From DATJGR01 sp041739525 (GTDB taxonomy: Bacteria > Pseudomonadota > Gammaproteobacteria > Pseudomonadales > Azotimanducaceae): DNA of 64,000 bases. The DNA lies in contig JBGSNQ010000152.1 of NCBI GenBank assembly GCA_041739525.1, positions 1-64,000 on the forward strand, read 5' to 3'. The stretch's first letter is position 1. Each line of letters begins with the position of its first letter. Below, one piece after another: positions 45,653 to 52,491 of this stretch. The notes under the pieces were generated by a model. The model was not told where the DNA came from. It searched no databases and worked only from the letters and a program-made list of their open reading frames with translations. The translations under genes were made by a program, and so were the position numbers.

Positions 45653-46834
45653 ATGGCCCAACGAGCGGACTCCGCCGCACTATCCGGCGCCGACATCAAG
45701 GCTAACGTCCGGCGCGTAGCCGCAGAGATCCGTGATCGCAATCTGGCGCCGGAATTCGATCGCGACCGCAAACTGCCTAAAGACATCGTCGAGCACCTGC
45801 GCGCGGCGGGTGTGTTCCGCATGAACATGCCGCGCATCTGGGGCGGGCCGGAGATGACGTCGATGGAGCAGGTGGAGGTGGTCGAGGAGCTGTCGCGTGC
45901 AGACGGTTCGGTGGGCTGGTGCTCGTTCATCTGGTGCGACTCGGGATTGTACTCGGGGTACCTGGACGATTCGGTGGCTCGCGCGCTGTATCCAAGACTC
46001 GACATGGCGCAATCGGGCTGGGTGTATCCGGCAGTTCCCGCGATTCGCGTCGCCGGCGGCTACCGCGTATCCGGCCGCTGGATTTTCGGTTCGGGATCGA
46101 ATCACTGCGACATGCTCGCGGCCGGCGTGATCGAGACGAAGGACGGCGCGCCGGTGACGGGCGCCGACGGCAGTCCCGCGTGGCGCATCCTGCTCGCGCC
46201 ACCGGGCAGCTTCACGATCGAAGACACCTGGTACACGACCGGACTGCGCGGCACCGGCAGCAACGACTATGTCGCAAACGATCTGTTCGTGCCGTACGAA
46301 CACAGCTTTTCGTTTCACGAACCCAAGCGCGACGGCACGCTGTGGAGGCGCGCCGATTCGCTGCTGCGCAAGATGAGCGGCGTACCGCTCGGTATCGGGC
46401 GTGATGCGATCGATCGTGCGATTGCGATGCTCGAGAACAAAGCGGACCGGCTCACCGGTGTTCAGTACCGAAACATGGCCGAGGTGAGGCGCGCGATCGC
46501 CGACGCGGAAGCCATGCTGAGTGCCGCGCGCGCATACGTGTTCGCCTCACTCGAAGCGCAATGGGCGAAGCTCGAACGGGGCGAGGAGCTCAGCCGCAAG
46601 GAACGCGCCGACACGGTGCTGGCGCGGCAGTTCGCGTTCCAGACCGGCCGGCGGGTGACGCAGATGATGTATGACACGATCGGCGGAGCCGCGGTATACG
46701 CGAAGAACCCGTTCGACCGGCAGCTGCGCGACATGACCACGGCGTGCCAGCACATCGTCGCGCAGCCGAAGACGGTGGAAGGACCGGGCGCGCTGCTGCT
46801 CGGCGTCGACGACGCCAACTCGCCGATGCTGTAG
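45653..46834 (+). CDS. acyl-CoA-dehydrogenase-fold flavin monooxygenase
   Basis: 393 residues, ATG 2 bp after the ligase stop. The sequence (AAGVFRMNMPRIWGGPEMT, DGSVGWCSFIWCDSG, GYRVSGRWIFGSGSNHCD, TWYTTGLRGTGSNDYVA) belongs to the group D flavin monooxygenase branch of the ACAD fold (HsaA/DszC type), like the gene at 26857. It probably hydroxylates an activated or ring substrate using FMNH2 or FADH2 from a separate reductase. Confidence 0.87.
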   Translation: MAQRADSAALSGADIKANVRRVAAEIRDRNLAPEFDRDRKLPKDIVEHLRAAGVFRMNMPRIWGGPEMTSMEQVEVVEELSRADGSVGWCSFIWCDSGLYSGYLDDSVARALYPRLDMAQSGWVYPAVPAIRVAGGYRVSGRWIFGSGSNHCDMLAAGVIETKDGAPVTGADGSPAWRILLAPPGSFTIEDTWYTTGLRGTGSNDYVANDLFVPYEHSFSFHEPKRDGTLWRRADSLLRKMSGVPLGIGRDAIDRAIAMLENKADRLTGVQYRNMAEVRRAIADAEAMLSAARAYVFASLEAQWAKLERGEELSRKERADTVLARQFAFQTGRRVTQMMYDTIGGAAVYAKNPFDRQLRDMTTACQHIVAQPKTVEGPGALLLGVDDANSPML

Positions 46835-46884
46835 CAAGCGGCACCGTGGCATTCTAGGACTCACAGACAAGAGGACTCACGACC

Positions 46885-49500
46885 ATGAACAAAGTCGAAG
46901 GCTTGCACCACATCGCGATCACCACTGCGAACATGAAAGCGCAGATCGAGTACTTCACGGACGTGCTCGGAATGGAACTCGTCGCGTTGTACTGGATGCA
47001 CGGCGTACCGAACACGTGGCACGGCTTCCTGCGCCTGAACGACGAAAGCGCGGTCGCCTTCGTGTGCAATCCCGATATCGAGAAGATCCCCGTCGAACTC
47101 GGCAAGACGCACGCCGGCAACCCCGGCTCGAATTGCGCGCGCGGCGTGATGCAGCATCTCGCGTTTCGAGTAAAGAACGACGCGGAGCTGATGGCGATGC
47201 GCGATCGCATCCGGTCGAAGGGCATCCCCGTGTGGGCGCTTCAGTCCTTTGCTAAGAACCCGGCTGGTGGTTGGTCATCGATCGGCAACCCCGGCAGCTA
47301 CTATCCTGCGATCCCCACGGCGAACAACCTGCCGCCGCCGACGGCGACGGGTCTTCCGAGTAACGCGGGTCTGCTGGCCGGAGCCTCGCCCGATCCCGGT
47401 TGCGAAGTGGTTGGCGGTGTCGTCGTCGCCGGCACGTGCCGCTTCCAATACACCTTCTTCGACAACCTCCAGGAGAAAACCGAGACGTCGAAGCTGTTCA
47501 CCGAGTTCAACTACGATGTCAGCGATACGTCGAAGTTTCACGTCGAAGCGCTGTACTCGTACCTCGATCTCCCGAACGGAAAAACGTCGCCCGGCTATCC
47601 GCCGCAATCGTTGTTCGGCCCCGACCGTTGGATCGCGCCGAACCATCCTGGCCTCGTTGCGATGAAGGCCGCGAACCCCACGATGTTCACCACGTTGTTC
47701 GGCATTCCGGGTGATGCACAAGCGACGTACTCGCAAAGCCGCTATCTCGGCGTTGCCGGTCTCGACGGACATCCGCAGAACGGTCAGCGTCGCGTCAACA
47801 CCTACCGGCTCGGCACCAGCCTCAGTGGCAGTCTGTTCGAAGAAACGATCAGCTACGATGTCGGCATTACTTACTCGTCGCGTAATCGCGTTCTCGAAGC
47901 GAACGACATGTACGTCGAACGGATGGCGTTTGCGCTCGACGGTCTCGGCGGACAGGGTTGCACCCCGGGTGGAGCGAATGCCGCGACGTCGACACCCGGT
48001 ACCGGCCCATGCGAGTACTACAACCCGTTCTCGAATGGTTTTGCGTTCTCGGCCGTTACGGGGCAACCGAACCCGAATTTCGATCCGGCGGTGGAGAACT
48101 CGAGCGAGTTGCTCCACTGGATGTTCGGCGGCCAGAAATACACGGAGCAGAGCGATCTGCTGACGTGGGATGCCGTAATCAGCGGCGAGACGCCGTGGAC
48201 GTTGCCTGGCGGCACGGTCGCTTGGGCAGCCGGTCTGCAGGTGCGGAACGAGAAGTACGACTTGAGCCTGAACCGGCTCACGGACCTCGATAAGACGCCA
48301 TGTCCCTTCGTCGATCCGTATTCGGTCACGCTCGGCAATACTCAGTCGCTGACGTGTGCGAGCCCGACAGGTCCGTTCGCATTCCTCGCGGGTGCGACCC
48401 AATCGAACACCAGCCGTAACGTCTACGCGGCGTTCTCGGAATTCTCGCTGCCGATCACCGATACGATCGACGCGCAGTTCGCGTTGCGTTACGAAGACTA
48501 CGGTTCGGACATTGGCTCGACCGTGGATCCGAAGATCGGCATCCGCTGGCAGGCGCTCGACTGGCTGGCGCTGCGCGGTTCGGCAACGACGACGTTCCGC
48601 GGCCCGCCGCAAAGCTACCTCAGCGGTCAGGTAACTGCGCTGGTGTTCATTGTTCCGACGTCCGCGTTCAAGGCGGTCAACAACATTGGAAATCCTGACC
48701 TCGGCAACGAATCGGCGACGACGTCCAGCCTCGGATTCATCGTAAATGCCGGCGGCCTCACCGCGACCGTCGACTACTGGAAGTACGATCTCAAGGATCC
48801 GTTCCAGACCGAAGACCCGAACCAGATCGTCAACGCATATACCGCGCAGAACTGCTACACGGGCGCGCCCGGCACGCCGACGGCGAACTGCGACCAACTG
48901 CGATCGCACATCTCTCCGACGGGCATTCCCCCGAGTGGTATCGAGCGTATCGACGTACACGTGATCAACGGTTCCGACCTTTCGACGTCCGGTATCGATG
49001 CCACCGCGCAGTACGATTTCGAAGACGTGATGAACGGTGAGCTGTCGTTCGGTCTGCAAGGGACCTATACGATCGACTACACCTCCGACGACTTCAAAGA
49101 CATCGGCGGTGTGACGCTGGCCAAGGGCGGCGACTTCGTCGGCAAGATGAACATCGGTACGCCGTTCACCTCGTTGCCCGACCTCAAAGGCAATGTGTGG
49201 GCCAAGTACGTTCACGGTCCGCATCGCCTCACGTACATGATCCGCTATGTCAGCGACTACACAGACGAATTCCCGTCTACGCCAGCTTTGGGCGACGTCG
49301 ACTCGATGACGTATCAGGACATCTACTACAACGTCACGCTGTTCAACGACAGCACGCTGGTGTCGCTGGGTGTCATGAACCTCGCCGACGAAGATCCGCC
49401 GGCAGCGTCGACGAACCTGAACTACGACCCGTACACGGCTGATCCGTTCGGCCGCATGATCAAGCTCGGCGTTCAATACACGTTCGGCGTACGGAAGTAG
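46885..49500 (+). CDS. chimeric ORF: VOC N-terminal half joined to TonB-receptor barrel
   Basis: One open frame of 871 codons made of two unrelated proteins. Residues 1 to about 117 are a VOC/glyoxalase half (LHHIAITTANMKAQIEYF; metal ligands H8/H9 and H91 in MQHLAF). From about residue 118 (ALQSFAKNPAGGWSSIGNPG) to the end (KLGVQYTFGVRK) it is the barrel of a TonB-dependent receptor lacking signal peptide and plug. The missing halves of both genes lie on the opposite strand near 51.3-52.3 kb. The chimera is explained by inversion of the DNA between. A functional product is unlikely: a barrel made in the cytoplasm could not be inserted in the outer membrane. Confidence 0.85.
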   Translation: MNKVEGLHHIAITTANMKAQIEYFTDVLGMELVALYWMHGVPNTWHGFLRLNDESAVAFVCNPDIEKIPVELGKTHAGNPGSNCARGVMQHLAFRVKNDAELMAMRDRIRSKGIPVWALQSFAKNPAGGWSSIGNPGSYYPAIPTANNLPPPTATGLPSNAGLLAGASPDPGCEVVGGVVVAGTCRFQYTFFDNLQEKTETSKLFTEFNYDVSDTSKFHVEALYSYLDLPNGKTSPGYPPQSLFGPDRWIAPNHPGLVAMKAANPTMFTTLFGIPGDAQATYSQSRYLGVAGLDGHPQNGQRRVNTYRLGTSLSGSLFEETISYDVGITYSSRNRVLEANDMYVERMAFALDGLGGQGCTPGGANAATSTPGTGPCEYYNPFSNGFAFSAVTGQPNPNFDPAVENSSELLHWMFGGQKYTEQSDLLTWDAVISGETPWTLPGGTVAWAAGLQVRNEKYDLSLNRLTDLDKTPCPFVDPYSVTLGNTQSLTCASPTGPFAFLAGATQSNTSRNVYAAFSEFSLPITDTIDAQFALRYEDYGSDIGSTVDPKIGIRWQALDWLALRGSATTTFRGPPQSYLSGQVTALVFIVPTSAFKAVNNIGNPDLGNESATTSSLGFIVNAGGLTATVDYWKYDLKDPFQTEDPNQIVNAYTAQNCYTGAPGTPTANCDQLRSHISPTGIPPSGIERIDVHVINGSDLSTSGIDATAQYDFEDVMNGELSFGLQGTYTIDYTSDDFKDIGGVTLAKGGDFVGKMNIGTPFTSLPDLKGNVWAKYVHGPHRLTYMIRYVSDYTDEFPSTPALGDVDSMTYQDIYYNVTLFNDSTLVSLGVMNLADEDPPAASTNLNYDPYTADPFGRMIKLGVQYTFGVRK

Positions 49501-49513
49501 TCCGCGCGAAGCT

Positions 49514-49537
49514 CGGCGCCGGGTAATACCGGCGCCG
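49514..49537 (+). terminator. hairpin after the receptor barrel, first of two
   Basis: 9-bp stem CGGCGCCGG / CCGGCGCCG with the 6-nt loop GTAATA, 14 bp after the stop, followed by TCCTTCT. Weak T-run, so termination would depend on the next hairpin. Confidence 0.5.
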
Positions 49538-49549
49538 TCCTTCTAGAAT

Positions 49550-49586
49550 CGGCCGGTCTCGACGAGAGACCGGCCGTTTCATTTTT
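49550..49586 (+). terminator. rho-independent terminator
   Basis: 11-bp perfect stem (CGGCCGGTCTC / GAGACCGGCCG, 49550-49560 and 49566-49576) with a 5-nt loop, followed by TTTCATTTTT. It ends the receptor transcript and separates it from the enoyl-CoA hydratase gene. Confidence 0.75.
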
Positions 49587-49603
49587 CCAGGGGGAAATAT
49601 CGC

Positions 49604-50437
49604 ATGGCATACGAATACGAACTGTTGCGCGTCGAACTCGAAAACCGGATTGCGTGGGTCACCGTCGATGCACCGCCGATCAACGTCATCACCGGTCCGC
49701 TCTATGCCGAGTTCTCGGCGTTGTCGAAGGAACTGAAGGCCGATCCGAACTTGAGCGTGGTCGTGTTGAAGAGCGCCGATCCCGATTTCCTGCTGGCGCA
49801 CTTCGACGTAGGTCTGATTCTGCAATTCCCGACGCACGAACCTGCACAGCGCGATCCCGAACTGAACGATTACCACGCGATGTGCGAACGCTTCCGCACG
49901 ATGGACAAGGTGACGATTGCGCAGATCGAAGGCCGCGTCGGCGGTGGCGGCAGCGAACTGGTGTCGTCGTTCGACATGCGCTTCGGCGTGCGCGGCAAAA
50001 CCAAGATCAATCAGATGGAAGTGCCGCTCGGCATTCTTCCCGGCGGTACCGGTACGCAGCGCCTTCCCCGTCTCGTCGGGCGCGGCCGAGCAATGGAGAT
50101 CATCATGGGTGGCGATGATCTCGATGCTGAAACGGCGGAGCGCTGGGGCTACCTGAACAGGATCTTCGCCGCAAACGAAATCGGCCCCTTCGTGTCGGCG
50201 TTGGCGCGGCGAATCGCAACGTTTCCGGTAGAAGCCGTGCGTCTTGCGAAAGAGAGCATCAACAACGCCGAGAAGCCGCTTTCCGAAGCGCTGCCGGACG
50301 AAGCATTCCTGTTTCAGCGCACGCTTCGCACCGAGGGCGCTCAACGCAACATGCGGCGCTTTCTGGAGATGGGTGGACAGACGCGCGAAGGCGAGTTGAA
50401 GGTGGGCGAGTTGATGGGCAAGGTCGCGAAGCCGTGA
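49604..50437 (+). CDS. enoyl-CoA hydratase/isomerase family protein
   Basis: 277 residues. The crotonase-fold CoA pocket shows in VVLKSADPDFLLAHFDVG and IAQIEGRVGGGGSELVSSFDMRFG, and LGILPGGTGTQRLPRLVGRGRAMEIIM follows in the usual place. The first oxyanion segment lacks the common A-G-A-D form and the typical catalytic glutamates are not certain, so the exact reaction is open. GGGGGA precedes ATG 49604. It lies inside the inverted segment and is intact; its end overlaps the next gene (GTGA). Confidence 0.87.
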   Translation: MAYEYELLRVELENRIAWVTVDAPPINVITGPLYAEFSALSKELKADPNLSVVVLKSADPDFLLAHFDVGLILQFPTHEPAQRDPELNDYHAMCERFRTMDKVTIAQIEGRVGGGGSELVSSFDMRFGVRGKTKINQMEVPLGILPGGTGTQRLPRLVGRGRAMEIIMGGDDLDAETAERWGYLNRIFAANEIGPFVSALARRIATFPVEAVRLAKESINNAEKPLSEALPDEAFLFQRTLRTEGAQRNMRRFLEMGGQTREGELKVGELMGKVAKP

Positions 50438-51306
50438 CCGTTCGGCAACTCGAGCTGTTGTCCGATGGGCTCGTCTTCGAAGCGGACGTCGCCGGCGTGC
50501 CGGGCTCGCCGCTGGTGTTGCTGTTGCACGGCTTCCCGCAAACCAGCCATACGTGGCGCCATCAACTGCCGGCGCTCGCCGCCGCGGGCTACTTCGCGGT
50601 GGCGCCGAACCAGCGCGGGTACTCACCACACGCGCGTCCGGGCAACGTTGAAGACTATTCGACCGAACGGCTCATAGCCGACGCGCGCACCATGGCGAAG
50701 TCGTTGGGATACGAGCGTTTCAACCTGGTGGGCCACGACTGGGGCGGCCAGCTGTCTTGGTTGATTGCAGCGCAGTTCCCCGCCGAGCTCGAGAGTCTGA
50801 CCGTGCTCTCGCGCCCGCATCCCGCCGCATTCGCGCGGGCAATGAAGGCCGATGCGGCGCAGTCCGAACGTTCGCGCCACCATCGCGCGTTTCAAGACGG
50901 GAATGCGGCGAAGGAATTACTCGCGGATGATGCGAAGCGATTGCGTGCGACGCTGCGTCATCAAGGTGTTCCGGATGCGGATGTAACCGCATACCTGAGA
51001 AGGCTCGGCACGTACGAAGCCTTGAACGCGGCGATCAACTGGTATCGTGCACCGCGCGTAGCCGGCAGCACGCTCGCGCTTCCCGATGTACCCGCGGTCA
51101 GCGTGCCAACGATGTACGTATGGGGCGATGCGGATGCGACCGTGGGCCGAGTTGCGGCCGAGGCGACCGCGGAGTTCGTTACCGGCCCATATCGTTTTGA
51201 AGTGCTGCCCGGCGTGGGTCACTTCATCACGGACCAGGCGCCGGAAAGTACCAGCGAGCTATTGCTTCAGCACGTCGGCGCCTATTCGCCCGTTAAGCGA
51301 CCTTGA
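50434..51306 (+). CDS. alpha/beta hydrolase, epoxide-hydrolase type
   Basis: 290 residues, GTG start overlapping the hydratase stop. HGFPQTSHTW at 32-41, nucleophile aspartate D102 in VGHDWGGQ, and H263 in GVGHFITDQAPES. The Asp nucleophile fits epoxide hydrolase or dehalogenase rather than esterase. Its 3' end overlaps the opposite-strand VOC C-terminal fragment by 14 bp. In the uninverted arrangement it would converge on the complete VOC gene. Confidence 0.87.
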   Translation: MTVRQLELLSDGLVFEADVAGVPGSPLVLLLHGFPQTSHTWRHQLPALAAAGYFAVAPNQRGYSPHARPGNVEDYSTERLIADARTMAKSLGYERFNLVGHDWGGQLSWLIAAQFPAELESLTVLSRPHPAAFARAMKADAAQSERSRHHRAFQDGNAAKELLADDAKRLRATLRHQGVPDADVTAYLRRLGTYEALNAAINWYRAPRVAGSTLALPDVPAVSVPTMYVWGDADATVGRVAAEATAEFVTGPYRFEVLPGVGHFITDQAPESTSELLLQHVGAYSPVKRP

Positions 51307-51634
51307 CCGGCGGCTGATTCTCGCTGCCCGCGAGTATCACGTCGTCGGGTGTCGTGATCATGCGTTCATAGGCGCCGGGCGGATAGTTCGTCATGTGCGG
51401 GCCGGGTGCATCGACGCCCGGTTGCTTGACGGTGCCGCCTTGATCCTTGTAATCGGCCGGCTTCTTGTACCGCGCGAGTTCCAGCGGCGAGATGCCGGCG
51501 AGCGCCATCACTTCAGGATCGATCCAGGCGCGCGCGTCGATCGGTTCGTTCGAGTACGAAAGCTCCAGCGACAGGTTCTCGAGGCCGGCGAAGTAGATCG
51601 ACTTGCACATGCCGTGATCGAGCGGGCCGAGCAT
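51293..51634 (-). pseudogene. VOC C-terminal half, cut off by inversion
   Basis: 113 codons from an ATG in the VOC frame. GPLDHGMCKSIYFAGLENLSLEL is the second half of the last VOC module, with the glutamate metal ligand in LSLEL. The tail (IDARAWIDPEVMALAGISP, then YPPGAYERMITTPDDV) is the usual extension of this VOC subfamily. It fits directly after residue 116 of the plus-strand chimera at 46885. In its present place there is no promoter or start of its own; an upstream in-frame TGA lies 5 codons before the ATG. Confidence 0.82.
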
Positions 51635-52304
51635 CGCGGTCCCTCACACGTATCTCGGACATGTAGTCGTATTCGGCCGCGACCATGACGTTCCACTGGT
51701 CGCCGCCCATGCCCCAGATCGCGTTGTACTGTTGGTTGCCCCAGTCTCGAACCGAATCTTCGACGAACTGGTTGCTCGCGCCGATTTCGAAACCTTCGAA
51801 GTCACCGCGGGTGATGAAGTTGACCACGCCTGCGATCGCATCCGAGCCGTAGGTTGCCGCGGCGCCGCCGAGCAGCACTTCGGTGCGGGCCAGTGCAGAG
51901 GTCGGGATGATGCTGACGTCGACGCCGTTCGATTCGGTTGCGACCTGCCGTCGACCGTTGATCAGGGTGAGGGTACGTGCCGCACCGAGGCCTCGCAGGT
52001 TGATACTGACGACGCCTTCGTTGCCCTGACCGATACCTTGGAATTGGTTGGTCTGACCGAGGTTACCCGACGTCACGCCGAGCTGGCGGACCATCTCGAT
52101 CATGTTCGGACTGCCCTGGTCCACCATGTCCTGTTGGGTAATGGTGTCGACCGGAAGTGCGGCATCCTCGGCAGAGCCTTTGATGTACGAACCGGTTACT
52201 ACGATCTCTTCGACGTTGGGCGTGGCCGCTTCGGCTCCCCAAACACTCGTATTCCATGCGCTAAGCAAAAACACCGCGAGCGCGGCGTAGCTCATTCGTT
52301 TCAC
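51513..52304 (-). pseudogene. TonB-dependent receptor N-terminal part, cut off by inversion
   Basis: A 263-codon frame from GTG 52304 (GGGGGA upstream). It has a signal peptide (MKRMSYAALAVFLLSAW), a TonB-box region (NVEEIVVTGSYIKG), and a complete plug start (PNMIEMVRQLGV, INLRGLGAARTLTLINGRR, YGSDAIAGVVNFITRGDF). Receptor sequence ends near E217-I-R-V-R-D-R-D, about 51.65 kb. After that the frame runs into antisense VOC sequence and is meaningless. The missing barrel is at 47.24-49.50 kb on the plus strand. If made, the product would be an exported plug fragment. Confidence 0.85.
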
Positions 52305-52381
52305 TGCGAATCCCCCGTATTGACCCAGTACTGACTCGGACTCCGACGCCGGGACGGCCCCCCGCCGACATCGGAAACAAG

Positions 52382-52410
52382 TTGATACACCTGCGAAACA
52401 GGAAACTCAA
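52382..52410 (-). promoter_or_regulatory. candidate promoter of the split receptor gene
   Basis: Read on the minus strand: TTGAGT (52410-52405), a 17-bp spacer, TATCAA (52387-52382), 78 bp before GTG 52304. It lies outside the inverted segment, so it still drives only the N-terminal fragment. Confidence 0.4.
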
Positions 52411-52439
52411 CCAAATAATGAAATAAAAATTGAGACCGC

Positions 52440-52469
52440 AAAAAAGAAGCCGGCCCCGCGGCCGGCTTC
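52440..52469 (-). terminator. rho-independent terminator of the 803-residue receptor gene
   Basis: Minus-strand hairpin with 10-bp stem GAAGCCGGCC / GGCCGGCTTC (52446-52469) followed by six T residues (52445-52440), 23 bp after the stop at 52492. Classic form. Confidence 0.85.
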
Positions 52470-52491
52470 AGCACTACCCAAACCTTCCCTT

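Larger units (their letters stand above)
47230..51645. other. inverted segment of about 4.4 kb
   Basis: Left end: between the VOC codons G-I-P-V and the receptor codons A-L-Q-S-F, 47229-47240. Right end: between the receptor E-I-R-V-R-D-R-D and VOC L-G-P-L-D-H-G, 51630-51655, read on the minus strand. Reversing this segment places VOC N- and C-terminal halves in line on the plus strand and the receptor N- and C-terminal halves in line on the minus strand. No transposase and no long inverted repeat is found at the ends. A 6-bp CGTGTG/CACACG match (47229-47234 and 51645-51650) is close by but would not restore either frame exactly. Confidence 0.82.

Noticed and set aside
47275..49476. A 733-codon minus-strand frame opposite the receptor barrel
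   Set aside because: Arginine- and valine-rich antisense shadow of the TonB-receptor barrel; no domain, no ribosome-binding site.
46885..49500. A natural VOC-receptor fusion protein as a new architecture
   Set aside because: The missing halves of both proteins are present in reciprocal order 2-5 kb away, so inversion explains it. A cytosolic N-terminus on an outer-membrane barrel also makes no sense for export.
47229..51650. CGTGTG/CACACG as the recombination site of the inversion
   Set aside because: Only 6 bp, which occurs by chance often, and an exact exchange there would put VOC into a stop and shift the receptor frame.
46885..52304. Assembly error as the cause of the two hybrid genes
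   Set aside because: Not excluded, but no long repeat lies at the junctions that would mislead an assembler. Kept as a check rather than the favoured view.
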